Position numbers and translations under genes: made by a program. 64,000 nucleotides of DNA, taken from the NCBI GenBank assembly GCA_964406505.1, contig CAYORX010000003.1, forward strand, positions 70,838 through 134,837, in the 5' to 3' direction. Of the stretch, positions 8,552 to 17,028 are shown piece by piece (the first letter of the stretch is position 1; each line of letters starts with the position of its first letter). The notes below the pieces were generated by a model. It did not search any database, was not told the origin of the DNA, and saw only the letters and a program-made list of their open reading frames with translations. The DNA is from DTU015 sp964406505. Its GTDB lineage: Bacteria; Bacillota; Sulfobacillia; Fermentithermobacillales; Fermentithermobacillaceae.

Positions 8552-9043
8552 ATGCCAAGGCCGACAAAACCTAGGTGGGTAGAATTCGTGCCGTGTGTTA
8601 CTTATTTTAAACCCGCTGGAGTGCCCATGTCCGAACTATCCGAAGTAACCTTAGGGGTCGATGAAGCCGAAGCTATTCGTCTTAAGGATTATATTGGCCT
8701 TGAACAAGAGCAGTGTGCGATGCGTATGAATTTGGCTCAAAGCACCTTTCAAAGGATACTCACAGGGGCACGAACCAAAGTAGCGAAAGCTTTGGTGGAC
8801 GGAAGGGCACTCAAAATTGAGGGGGGAAACTATTTGGTTTCTCCGTTTGCATTTGAATGCTTAACTTGTGGTTGTGAATGGGCTAGCGATGACAAAACCA
8901 GTTTTAACGAAGTGACCTGCCCTGAGTGCGGCGGCCTAGATATTGAATCGTTTCGTAAAGTACCCGTAGGAGAAAAATTTAAAGGATATGCTTCAGGTCC
9001 ACGACGAAATCGAGGTAGAATGCGACAAAGACGTCGCACTTAA
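8552..9043 (+). CDS. DUF134-family DNA-binding protein with zinc ribbon
   Basis: 163 residues. It starts MPRPTKPRWVEFVPCVTYFKP, the usual DUF134 beginning. It continues with a sigma-region-4-like helix-turn-helix (VDEAEAIRLKDYIGLEQEQC, then MNLAQSTFQRIL). A four-cysteine zinc-ribbon-like segment is at about 109-130 (CLTCGCEW, CPECG), and the tail is basic. Probably a transcription regulator. A strong GGAGGG precedes the ATG by 6 bases. It is followed after 17 bases by the Mrp ATPase and then a NifX-like protein, a grouping common in anaerobes and linked to iron-sulfur or iron-molybdenum cluster handling. Its target is not known. Confidence 0.85.
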   Translation: MPRPTKPRWVEFVPCVTYFKPAGVPMSELSEVTLGVDEAEAIRLKDYIGLEQEQCAMRMNLAQSTFQRILTGARTKVAKALVDGRALKIEGGNYLVSPFAFECLTCGCEWASDDKTSFNEVTCPECGGLDIESFRKVPVGEKFKGYASGPRRNRGRMRQRRRT

Positions 9044-9060
9044 AATAGGAGATGAAATGC

Positions 9061-9867
9061 ATGGTAACAACACATTCTTCAAAAAAGGCCGGAACACTAC
9101 CTATATCAGCTAAACTGGAACAACCTAAAAATAGCAACATTAAAAAAGTGATTGCGATTATGAGTGGAAAAGGCGGGGTTGGCAAGTCGTCAGTATCTGC
9201 ACTTGTAGCCGCGCAACTTGCTAGAATGAATTTTGCAATAGGCTTAATGGATGCTGATGTTACTGGGCCGAGCATCCCAAAGCTCTTTGGAATAAAAGGC
9301 AATCCAGCAACAATAAAATCCCAACTGATTCCCAAGTCGAGTAAATCATCTATAAAAGTCGTATCATTAAATTTATTGCTTGAGCGGGAGGATGATCCTG
9401 TAATATGGCGTGGTCCCCTTATAGCGGGGGCTATAAAACAATTTTGGACAGATGTAATGTGGGGCGAACTAGACTATATGGTGATAGATTTGCCACCTGG
9501 AACTGGCGATGTTCCCCTTACCGTGTTTCAATCTCTTCCCGTAGATGGCGTGGTAATCGTTTCAACGCCGCAAAAACTTTCGGAGATGGTTGTCACCAAA
9601 GCAGTTAATATGGTTCGGTTGATGGATGTTCCAATTGTAGGCCTTGTAGAAAATATGGGCTGGGTACAATGTTCTCAATGTAACAATAAAATTGAGCCTT
9701 TTGGACCTAGCAGGGCTGATTTAATCGCTAAATCAATGGGAATATCATTGCTTGGTTCGCTGCCCTTGGACCCTAAAATAAGTGACCTTGGAGATAAGGG
9801 TTTGATAGAAGAGTATCAACTTGACACGATACAATCTATAGCGAATAAAATTATAGAAAACATCTAA
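9061..9867 (+). CDS. mrp: Mrp/NBP35-family iron-sulfur carrier ATPase
   Basis: 268 residues, a deviant-Walker-A P-loop ATPase: IMSGKGGVGKSSVSAL at about 33-48, DADVTGPSIPKLFG, and Walker-B-like MVIDLPPGTGD. A CxxC (QCSQCNNKIEPFG) near residue 200 is where the dimer would hold an iron-sulfur cluster. These proteins carry Fe-S clusters to targets in the cytoplasm. ATG 9061 is preferred because AGGAG lies 9 bases upstream; ATG 9052 lies almost on that site. Co-directional with the DUF134 and NifX-like genes. Confidence 0.93.
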   Translation: MVTTHSSKKAGTLPISAKLEQPKNSNIKKVIAIMSGKGGVGKSSVSALVAAQLARMNFAIGLMDADVTGPSIPKLFGIKGNPATIKSQLIPKSSKSSIKVVSLNLLLEREDDPVIWRGPLIAGAIKQFWTDVMWGELDYMVIDLPPGTGDVPLTVFQSLPVDGVVIVSTPQKLSEMVVTKAVNMVRLMDVPIVGLVENMGWVQCSQCNNKIEPFGPSRADLIAKSMGISLLGSLPLDPKISDLGDKGLIEEYQLDTIQSIANKIIENI

Positions 9868-9887
9868 TTGTGGAAAGTTGGGATAAA

Positions 9888-10223
9888 ATGAAAATTGCAG
9901 TTGCAACCGATAAAGATAGAGTTTCTCTTCATTTCGGTAAGTGTTCTGAGTACCGTGTATTTTACGTAGAAGATGACAAAATTGTTAAAGAAGAAAAATT
10001 AGAGTGTCCTGCTCATCAACCTGGAATGCTTCCTAAATACTTAGCTGATCACGATATTGATTGTATCATTGCTGGTGGTATGGGCCCTAGGGCTGAAGAT
10101 TTGTGTGCAAATTACGGTATCAAAGTGATTACAGGCGTTTTGGGTTTAGTAAATGACGTTGTTGCCTCTTATTTGGATGATACGCTTAAGATCGGCGACA
10201 GTTCTTGCGAACATTTAAGATGA
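9888..10223 (+). CDS. NifX/NifB C-terminal-like (dinitrogenase Fe-Mo cofactor family) protein
   Basis: 111 residues starting MKIAVATDKDRVSLHFGKC, the hallmark of the NifX/NafY/VnfX-like fold, with IIAGGMGPRAEDLCANYGIK in the second half. In nitrogen fixers such domains bind FeMo-co precursors. Stand-alone versions beside Mrp ATPases are common in organisms lacking nitrogenase and have no settled role. No nif genes are in the window. A GTG at 9870 is in frame, but ATG 9888 matches the family start. It follows mrp by 20 bases and ends the operon. Confidence 0.88.
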   Translation: MKIAVATDKDRVSLHFGKCSEYRVFYVEDDKIVKEEKLECPAHQPGMLPKYLADHDIDCIIAGGMGPRAEDLCANYGIKVITGVLGLVNDVVASYLDDTLKIGDSSCEHLR

Positions 10224-10239
10224 TCATAACTCAATAGTT

Positions 10240-10920
10240 CTATAACAGTTCAGATAAAACCCTAGCTACTAATGAACGAGCAAGTATTACAGAACCTTCA
10301 AGTATTTTCTGTATTGCTTGCTTGTCTTGTAGCGTATACCCTATGCAATCAAGGACGGCTACGCTTACACCCGCATGCTTTAGTTTTTTAGCTGCTTGTA
10401 TTTTAGAATCAAAGCATCCGTAAGGCGAAGCAGGTAACACGATTAAATTGTTGTTCACAGTAGACCAACGTAAGATCGCTTGGGAGACTTGAGATTGATC
10501 GGGAATCAATACTCCTAGTTTGACCACACCTGATAATGATTTGACGGTATTGAATAAAATTTTTTGGGGCTCGACTAAAAGTCTTTCGCATTCGAATTTG
10601 GGAAATTCCCCCGTACATGCAAGTGTTATGACTTGAGCCCCTTGATTTATAAGTAAATCGATCTTCGACTGCAATTTCGGTAGAATGCTTTTTTTGCTGA
10701 TTTTAACTTGGGTATCATCCGACATTTTAGTGATCAAAGTATAATCTTTTGGCCCAGGATACATTTGCAACACTTCTTGCATATTTAAGCCATCTAGGGC
10801 ACCTGCCTCAATTATTCCCACGGTGTCACCTAAAAACTGTTTAAGTTCAGGTGTTAAATCTGTTCTAGGCGCTTGTCCTATAGTAACTAATCCCAGAATT
10901 CGTTTATCTTTTTTAAACAA
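10240..10920 (-). CDS. aroM: AroM-family protein
   Basis: 226 residues with the AroM opening LGLVTIGQAPRTDLTPELKQ and GIIEAGALDGL, later QVITLACTGEFP and LIPDQSQVSQAILRWS. The fold resembles aspartate/glutamate-racemase-like proteins. E. coli AroM is co-regulated with shikimate genes but its reaction is not established. TTG start at 10920 with GAGGTGGGG upstream. Its stop lies 15 bases from the convergent nifX-like gene, and the PAP2 gene is 15 bases upstream on the same strand, so they are probably one transcript. Confidence 0.85.
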   Translation of the reverse strand: MFKKDKRILGLVTIGQAPRTDLTPELKQFLGDTVGIIEAGALDGLNMQEVLQMYPGPKDYTLITKMSDDTQVKISKKSILPKLQSKIDLLINQGAQVITLACTGEFPKFECERLLVEPQKILFNTVKSLSGVVKLGVLIPDQSQVSQAILRWSTVNNNLIVLPASPYGCFDSKIQAAKKLKHAGVSVAVLDCIGYTLQDKQAIQKILEGSVILARSLVARVLSELL

Positions 10921-10935
10921 TCTACCCCACCTCGT

Positions 10936-11811
10936 CTAAGTCTCGGCAACGCTAGTATCCCACCCAAATCTAACGAAAACCAAAGGGGCTCCATAACTTA
11001 TCCACAACGCAATTAAAGCATATTGCAGAACATTGAAAGCTACAAGTTTGAATGGAATTATATTCAATAGAATTTTTATTCCGTATCGCAAGGGTATAAA
11101 ACCTAGCGCTCCAATTAGATTTCTTACTCTATAAATCTTTAATTTTGGCTTTTCATTCCACATTAAATATTGCTCATCAAGGTATCTACCTGCAGGTAAT
11201 CCAATAAGAAGACCCGTCAACATTGCAGATTCGTCGCTGGGGTGTATCAAGTACATTAACAAAGGTGTTAATATCATAAATATTAACCGCAGTTTATTCG
11301 GCCATTTTATAGCGTTATAACGATGAAACACAAGTTTCCACAATATGATCCATAACCATGCGATTAAAAACCCTGCTATAATATCCACAGGCCAATGAAC
11401 ATTTAAGTAAATTCTAGATGTCGCAACCATAACGATAATCACACCGGTTAAGATATGAAATTCCTTTTGCCCGACCTCGTAACCCAACCAACCCCAGAAC
11501 GTCGTAGCCCCTTGGGTGTGTCCGCTTGGAAAAGAAAACCCATGGCCCGTTTCAGGGTATAAAACCTTAACGTTATTCTGTGCTGTAGGACGAGGTATGG
11601 CGAACACGAATTTTAGGTAATTGTTAACGAACATTGATGAAAGAAACACCATGCCGAGTCTGTATCCTTTATGTTTATCCCAAATCCAGTAAATAAACGC
11701 TAGGGCCGCACCGTAAAATAATTCGGAGCTGATGTTTGTAACGATATACATTATTTTATCAATAACTGGTGAGCCGAAACCTTGAAGAAATTCGGCCCAA
11801 GTACTAGTCAT
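10936..11811 (-). CDS. Membrane PAP2-family phosphatase
   Basis: 291 residues with several hydrophobic segments. The three PAP2 motifs are present: KFVFAIPRPTAQ (KxxxxxxRP), FSFPSGHTQGA (PSGH) and SRIYLNVHWPVDIIAG (SRxxxxxHxxxD), at about residues 68-150, with catalytic histidines in the last two. It probably dephosphorylates a lipid phosphate or polyprenyl pyrophosphate at the membrane surface. The C-terminal 130 residues add further predicted helices. ATG 11811 with GGTGA upstream. The substrate cannot be told from sequence. Confidence 0.88.
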   Translation of the reverse strand: MTSTWAEFLQGFGSPVIDKIMYIVTNISSELFYGAALAFIYWIWDKHKGYRLGMVFLSSMFVNNYLKFVFAIPRPTAQNNVKVLYPETGHGFSFPSGHTQGATTFWGWLGYEVGQKEFHILTGVIIVMVATSRIYLNVHWPVDIIAGFLIAWLWIILWKLVFHRYNAIKWPNKLRLIFMILTPLLMYLIHPSDESAMLTGLLIGLPAGRYLDEQYLMWNEKPKLKIYRVRNLIGALGFIPLRYGIKILLNIIPFKLVAFNVLQYALIALWISYGAPLVFVRFGWDTSVAET

Positions 11812-11908
11812 ATTATCACCGCGCTAATTTGATAGATTTATCGTTTGCAAATCTTAATATTTATATAGTACTTTACACTTAACTACAAATAATGTGATTA
11901 AACGCCTT

Positions 11909-12871
11909 TTAGTTCACGGGTTTACAAAGTACATTTTCTTTAAAATGAATGCCAACAGAATCGCCTGACTCAAAAAGAGCATTAATTTCAACCTTAGCAC
12001 CTAGGGGTAAGGTAGCATTGAATTCTCCGTGACCTGCTGGTATGTTTTTTATGCATGGTTTTCCGGTTCCGGTGAAATATTGTTTTAAAATTTCGCTAAC
12101 TGTGAATGCTGGCCTTTCGGGATCCGGATCACAGTTCGTGAAACTTCCGATACAAAATCCCAAAGCATCAGCCAATTTCCCCGAAAGTTTAAGTTGGCAC
12201 AACATTCGATCTACCCTATAAGGTTTTTCTCCGACTTCTTCTAAAAACAGCACGTTTCCTTTAACATCAATCTCCCAAGGAGTGCCCATAGTAGAAACAA
12301 TTAACGATAAATTACCTCCCACGAGCCTACCTTTTGCCCTACCTGATTCAAGAATAACTAGCTCTTCACCGCAGTCTTGAGGAAGCGTTAAATGTCCTGG
12401 CGGCCAACAACCGAAAAGCGCCTGTTCAAAGATCTTATGATCATATTCGTTCATACGGGGTTCCCAAATTTCTGCTACAGGACCGTGGAACGTAATCAGT
12501 CGAATTTCTTTCCACAGGGCTAAGTGTAAAGCTGTGATATCCGAATAGCCGCATAAAATTTTCGGGTTCTGCCCTATAGTATCGAAATCTAAGTAGGGTA
12601 AAATACGCATTGCGCCATATCCGCCACGAGCAGCTATAACGGCTTTCACTTGGGAATCAGTCCAGGATCTCATAAAAGATTCTGCCCTTTCTTCATCAGA
12701 GCCCGCCAAATATCCCAATCGATTCATAACCAAAGGGTCAATTTTAACTTCAAGCCCCAAAGATTTCAAAAAGCTTATTCCGCGCTTAAGCGATTGGGTG
12801 CGAACAATACCAGAGGGGGCGACTATGGCTACAGTATCACCTTTTTTAATGCCTGGGGTTTTATAACGCAA
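11909..12871 (-). CDS. S66-family LD-carboxypeptidase (MccF-like)
   Basis: About 320 residues. GIKKGDTVAIVAPSG begins the Rossmann-like N domain. AARGGYGAMRILPYLDFD and GYSDITALHLAL carry the catalytic serine. FLEEVGEKPYRVDRML supplies the glutamate and IPAGHGEFNATLPLG the histidine of the Ser-Glu-His triad. It cleaves L,D peptide bonds in murein tetrapeptides, or microcin-like compounds in the MccF branch. TTG 12871 matches the family's usual first residue. A TTG at 12922 is also in frame and would overlap the upstream ylbF-like gene. The strong GGGAGG at about 12881-12886 sits before an out-of-frame ATG, so the start is not settled. Confidence 0.87.
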   Translation of the reverse strand: MRYKTPGIKKGDTVAIVAPSGIVRTQSLKRGISFLKSLGLEVKIDPLVMNRLGYLAGSDEERAESFMRSWTDSQVKAVIAARGGYGAMRILPYLDFDTIGQNPKILCGYSDITALHLALWKEIRLITFHGPVAEIWEPRMNEYDHKIFEQALFGCWPPGHLTLPQDCGEELVILESGRAKGRLVGGNLSLIVSTMGTPWEIDVKGNVLFLEEVGEKPYRVDRMLCQLKLSGKLADALGFCIGSFTNCDPDPERPAFTVSEILKQYFTGTGKPCIKNIPAGHGEFNATLPLGAKVEINALFESGDSVGIHFKENVLCKPVN

Positions 12872-12908
12872 GTGCTCATAATTTTCCTCCCGAGTAAATA
12901 ATCGATCT

Positions 12909-13247
12909 TTACATGTATTCAAGCATGTTTAATGTGTCATTTAATATCTTTTGGATGTCACTTATAGTTACTAAGAGTCTTTCCTCTGCTTGTATAAAAC
13001 GCTGAACAGGTCCATGCATATTAATTACTTCTTGGGTCTTTGCAAATTCCGATCTTGTTTTTTCGTCAAGTTCTTGACCTGATATGGCGGAGGTTTGAAT
13101 TAAAAACTGTTGCTGTCTATATTTTTTTAGGATAGATATTGCGGATTCACTGTCTTGAATGGCAGATTTTGCTTTTTGATATTCTTTATATTCAGGGCTT
13201 TCCTTTAATTCCCTCGCAAGTTCGTAAACTTTATCATATACGACCAT
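12909..13247 (-). CDS. YlbF/YmcA-family protein
   Basis: 112 residues, mostly helical and charged: VYELARELKESPEYKEYQKA at the N-terminus and FIQAEERLLVTISDIQKILN near the end, the pattern of the Com_YlbF family. In Bacillus, YlbF and YmcA form a Y-complex with YaaT that influences RNase Y, sporulation and competence. Which paralogue this is cannot be said. ATG 13247 with GGGGAGG twelve bases upstream. It precedes the LD-carboxypeptidase on the same strand. Confidence 0.8.
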   Translation of the reverse strand: MVVYDKVYELARELKESPEYKEYQKAKSAIQDSESAISILKKYRQQQFLIQTSAISGQELDEKTRSEFAKTQEVINMHGPVQRFIQAEERLLVTISDIQKILNDTLNMLEYM

Positions 13248-13434
13248 GGATTGAGTGCCTCCCCTTTTGGTGATTCGATCGTCCGATATCTATAGTTTTG
13301 GATATTATATCATGATCTTTTGCCGTTCTAATCTACAAAACCAGACTTTACTTAACTTTTATATGAGTTTAAATGCATTTCATCTATCACGACGGTACAA
13401 TTGAGTAGATTAAAAGTATGAAGTAGGTGTTAAT

Positions 13435-14073
13435 ATGCTTTCACAAATTAAAAAGCAAGTTTTGAACGTAGCTAAGAAGATGTATCATATGCAATTAACC
13501 ACTGGTACTTCCGGGAATGTTTCCGCTCGAGATATACAATCGGGTTTGATAGCGGTTACCCCATCGGCGGTTCCGTATGAGACATTACAGATGAATGACA
13601 TCGTAATTGTAGATTTAAACGGTGTAATCATCCATGGAAAACACAAACCATCGTCTGAAATCCCTATGCATTTAGCTGTTTACCGCAGGCGAGCAGATGT
13701 AAACGGTATTGTCCATACCCATTCATTGTTTGCAACTGTGTTTTCTGTACTTAATAAAGGGTTACCCGCAGTTACGGTACCTATGGCATCTTTAGGTCAT
13801 GTGCCCGTAGTGCCATTTGCCCTTCCTGGTTCGGAAGATTTAGCTTTTAAAGTAAGTTGCTGCCTTGGCTCAACCGGAAAAGTTGTATTACTTCAAAACC
13901 ATGGGGTTCTTTGCGCATGTGAAACAGTTGAAACTGCGCTGGAATGTGCGGTCTACACAGAAGAAGGGGCAAAAGTGGCATATTTCTCTCACATAGCAGG
14001 GGGATTAAATCCAATTTCAGATAAACATATAAATATGATGATTAATGCTAGTCGAAAGGGACAAGTTTTGTAG
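13435..14073 (+). CDS. Class II aldolase/adducin-family protein (fuculose-phosphate-aldolase-like)
   Basis: 212 residues covering one aldolase II domain. TTGTSGNVSARD binds the phosphate, KPSSEIPMHLAVYRRR carries the catalytic glutamate, IVHTHSLFATVF has two zinc histidines and LLQNHGVLCACETVETAL the third. It would cleave or isomerise a small phosphorylated sugar such as L-fuculose-1-phosphate, or dehydrate methylthioribulose-1-phosphate; the substrate is not resolvable here. TAGGTG precedes the ATG by six bases. It appears monocistronic, between convergent and divergent neighbours. Confidence 0.87.
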   Translation: MLSQIKKQVLNVAKKMYHMQLTTGTSGNVSARDIQSGLIAVTPSAVPYETLQMNDIVIVDLNGVIIHGKHKPSSEIPMHLAVYRRRADVNGIVHTHSLFATVFSVLNKGLPAVTVPMASLGHVPVVPFALPGSEDLAFKVSCCLGSTGKVVLLQNHGVLCACETVETALECAVYTEEGAKVAYFSHIAGGLNPISDKHINMMINASRKGQVL

Positions 14074-14136
14074 CTCCCCCTGCTGATTAGGCTAGTTTTA
14101 CAATGTAAACCAAATAAATTGGTGTGATTTTAGAAT

Positions 14137-15417
14137 TTATGCTTTAGACATTACCTTTTTATAATTTACCGGATCTGTATCTCCTTCTGTATTTATTAAT
14201 AAGATCGATGATTCCTCATTCAAATGTAACTGTCTTTTCAAATCGGCACCGTTGGAGGATTTACAAGCATACCAAAGCAATCCCATTCCTACCGCTCCAG
14301 ATTCACCTGATATAATGGTAGCATCATTACCTAGGGGTTTACCTAATATTTTCATACCCTTTATCGATATTTTATCAGGACATGCTACGAAGCTATTTGC
14401 TAAGTTTCGTAAAACTTCCCACGCTAAAGGGCTGGGTTCATCGCAGGCGAGACCTGCCATTATTGTTTTAAGATCGCCTTTTTCACTTTCGGATGCATAG
14501 TGCGCCTTGCCATCTCCTTTTTTGGCTGAAATCATCATACATGCGGCACGACTGGGTTCTATAATTACGGAAAAAGGACGATTTTTGTTAAAACAATTTA
14601 TGTAACTACCTAATACGGCTGATGCCATTCCACCTACCCCTGCTTGCAGAAAAACATGAGTAGGTTTTTCACGTTCCGAAAGTATACTTTGGAATTGATT
14701 ATGCAGTTCTGAGACAATCGTAGTATATCCTTGCATGATCCATCTGGGGATCTTGTTATAGCCTTTCCAAGCTGTGTCTTGGACCACGATCCATCGGTTT
14801 GCTTCGGCATCTTGGACGCATAGTTTAACAGTATCATCATAATTAAAAGCGCTTACCACTACCTTTGCGCCAAGTTCTTCAATAGCTTCTATTCTACTTT
14901 CAGCTGTACCTTTAGGTACATACACTATCGATTTATGCCCAAAGATCTTGGCGGCCCAAGCTACCCCTTTTCCATGATTACCTGCCGTAGCGGTAGCAAA
15001 CGTAATGGTTCCGAGTTTTTTCTTTGTCGCATCTGAAACAAGGTCCCGATATTGGATTTCGTCAATATTCATTCCCATTTGTTCACTTATCACTTTGCCA
15101 ATTGCATAGGAGCCACCCAATCCCTTAAAAGCATTTAAATTAAATCTATGTGATTCATCTTTCACATAGATTTGTTTAACTTTAAAATCCTGAGCTAGCT
15201 GATCTAAAGTTATTAATGGTGTTGGGCGATAACCTGGAATGGTACTATGAAACCGTCGAACACTATCTGATATTGTACACGATAAATAAGACGGACTTTG
15301 TTGATCTGATCCTATAGTTGGGAGTACAATTTCTATTTTGTCATTGTTTATCTCACCGGATGTTGAAATATTTGATGAAATAACCGTATTTGAAATACTT
15401 TTTTTAGAAGCACACAC
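14137..15417 (-). CDS. dpaL: Diaminopropionate ammonia-lyase
   Basis: 426 residues, a PLP fold-type II enzyme. RFNLNAFKGLGGSYAIG contains the Schiff-base lysine, ATATAGNHGKGVAWAAK contacts PLP and LQAGVGGMASAVLGSYI is the glycine-rich phosphate loop. It converts 2,3-diaminopropionate to pyruvate and two ammonia. GTG 15417 has GAGGTGG upstream; an in-frame GTG at 15426 overlaps that site. The first 45 residues are low-complexity and not part of the fold. It fits an amino-acid-fermenting lifestyle. The gene stands alone with a 266-base divergent gap to the patatin gene. Confidence 0.92.
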   Translation of the reverse strand: MCASKKSISNTVISSNISTSGEINNDKIEIVLPTIGSDQQSPSYLSCTISDSVRRFHSTIPGYRPTPLITLDQLAQDFKVKQIYVKDESHRFNLNAFKGLGGSYAIGKVISEQMGMNIDEIQYRDLVSDATKKKLGTITFATATAGNHGKGVAWAAKIFGHKSIVYVPKGTAESRIEAIEELGAKVVVSAFNYDDTVKLCVQDAEANRWIVVQDTAWKGYNKIPRWIMQGYTTIVSELHNQFQSILSEREKPTHVFLQAGVGGMASAVLGSYINCFNKNRPFSVIIEPSRAACMMISAKKGDGKAHYASESEKGDLKTIMAGLACDEPSPLAWEVLRNLANSFVACPDKISIKGMKILGKPLGNDATIISGESGAVGMGLLWYACKSSNGADLKRQLHLNEESSILLINTEGDTDPVNYKKVMSKA

Positions 15418-15692
15418 ATTAACCACCTCACCTGTTTGTACTTTGACTTCGGTACTAATAGAGCGCTATCTAGAACTCTGCCATTCAATTGTGACATGTT
15501 TTATAATTTATGGCTATTTTAGACCTTATACAATCTTAGTTAACCATAACACCTGAATATGTAGTACTATAATTAGCATAACATCAATTCGCCAATTCAC
15601 ACCTTTAAAAGCTGTTGGTTTTGGCGTGCATACAATTCAATACACACAAAGTTTTCTAACAATAAAAGCATTAAACAGGAGGTACGCGTTGC

Positions 15693-16826
15693 ATGCCTAA
15701 AGCACAAAGTAAGTATTTCAAAAACGTTCAACTTTCTGAAAACGCAATTCCTGGAATCGCTTTAAGCAGCGGAGGCGCGCTAGGGCTTAGCCACATAGGT
15801 GTTCTGAAGGCCTTTATTACAGCTGGGATACATTTTCCTGTTATTGCTGGAACCAGCATGGGGGCAATAATCGGTGCGGCATATGCTTGTGGAACCTTAC
15901 AACTTGCGGAACAACTGGCACGATCAATTACACGCCAAGACATGATGCGATGGGTGGATTTGCATTGGCGGGGAGGCCTTCTGAAAGGTGATTTAATTGA
16001 AGGTTTGTTGCGTAAATTTACAAAAAATTTAACTTTTGAAGATTTACGCAATATGGGGGTAAATTTAGTGGTTGTAGCGTGCGATCTAAATACCGGTGAT
16101 CCCGTTTATCTATCCCAAGGTGATATTGCTAAGGCTGTAAGAGCTAGCATATCCATTCCAGGAATATTTGTATCGGTAAAAATGCAAGATGTTGACCTTG
16201 TAGATGGTGGATTAGTGGACAGCATTCCTGTAGGTATATTGCAAAAGATGGGTGCAGAGTTCACCGTAGGTGTAGACGTATCTAACACTAACGATATATG
16301 GTCTCGCGCAAAATTCAACTTTGTTAGTTCCGCGCAAGCGGCGGACAAACTTTGGGGACACGCAAAAAAAATTACCGCTGACGCAGCCAATGCTGGAACG
16401 CGACGTTTGGAAATGTATTACGGATTAGCAGAAAAATTTCTGCTTAATGGAACAGAAAAAGCTGTGTTTGGCGGATTAAAACTCACTTGCTCTAAACATC
16501 GCGATCCAACTCAAATTTCGCCTAGAAACAACCAACCTTCTAATTGGTCTGGTCTAAGAACCATTATTCAGTCAGCAAACATATTAATTCAAAATATAAA
16601 TAACGCTTCAACGGAAACTTACGTCGATACAAACAAAACTAACATACTTTTAAGACCTGATATAAGACCTTATCACGCCCATCAATATTATAAAGCTAGC
16701 GATCTCATTGAAAGAGGTAGATTAACGGCCCAAGAAGCTTTATTGAATTTGGTTTCAGATAGCATGCAGTGTTCAGAGGATCTAGAGCAATGTCGTTTCA
16801 AAATTGGTCGGGGCGACAGGATTTGA
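15693..16826 (+). CDS. Patatin-like phospholipase family protein
   Basis: 377 residues. IALSSGGALGLSHIGVLKA forms the oxyanion loop, IAGTSMGAIIGA holds the nucleophile serine (GxSxG) at about residue 52, and VDGGLVDSIPVGIL holds the catalytic aspartate. This catalytic part (about 15-205) resembles RssA/YchK. The C-terminal 170 residues are variable. It probably hydrolyses lipid acyl esters in the cytoplasm or at the membrane. AGGAGG lies ten bases before the ATG. The last seven codons and stop lie inside the convergent tRNA-Pro gene (22-base overlap), so its 3' end is fixed by the tRNA sequence. Confidence 0.9.
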   Translation: MPKAQSKYFKNVQLSENAIPGIALSSGGALGLSHIGVLKAFITAGIHFPVIAGTSMGAIIGAAYACGTLQLAEQLARSITRQDMMRWVDLHWRGGLLKGDLIEGLLRKFTKNLTFEDLRNMGVNLVVVACDLNTGDPVYLSQGDIAKAVRASISIPGIFVSVKMQDVDLVDGGLVDSIPVGILQKMGAEFTVGVDVSNTNDIWSRAKFNFVSSAQAADKLWGHAKKITADAANAGTRRLEMYYGLAEKFLLNGTEKAVFGGLKLTCSKHRDPTQISPRNNQPSNWSGLRTIIQSANILIQNINNASTETYVDTNKTNILLRPDIRPYHAHQYYKASDLIERGRLTAQEALLNLVSDSMQCSEDLEQCRFKIGRGDRI

Positions 16827-16881
16827 ACCTGCGACCTCACGGACCCGAACCGTGCACGCTGCCAAACTGCGCTACGCCCCG
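16805..16881 (-). tRNA. tRNA-Pro (anticodon CGG)
   Basis: A cloverleaf folds on the minus strand: acceptor CGGGGCG/CGCCCCG, anticodon stem CACGG/CCGTG with loop TTCGGGT (anticodon CGG, decoding CCG), and T-arm GCAGG-TTCAAAT-CCTGT. Discriminator A is followed by an encoded CCA (16805-16807). The gene overlaps the 3' end of the convergent patatin CDS. Confidence 0.95.
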
Positions 16882-16890
16882 ACAGCTGGC

Positions 16891-16920
16891 ATTATAACAT
16901 TTAAAAGCGAACTAATTCAA
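16891..16920 (-). promoter_or_regulatory. tRNA-Pro promoter
   Basis: TTGAAT (16915-16920) and TATAAT (16891-16896) on the minus strand are 18 bases apart, with the tRNA 5' end 10 bases after the -10. Confidence 0.65.
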
Positions 16921-17028
16921 TTTGTTTCAGTGATTAGTTGACTTTATCATATGCTAACTGCCAAAATATCATAGTAGCAGACTGTAACGCAAGATGAAAA
17001 AATCCTTCAATTTCAAGAGGTGTATATA

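Noticed and set aside
12840..12890. Frameshift in the LD-carboxypeptidase 5' end, suggested by a strong Shine-Dalgarno before an out-of-frame ATG
   Set aside because: The ATG frame stops within about 17 codons. The long frame contains all family motifs intact, so an imperfect start is more likely than a broken gene.
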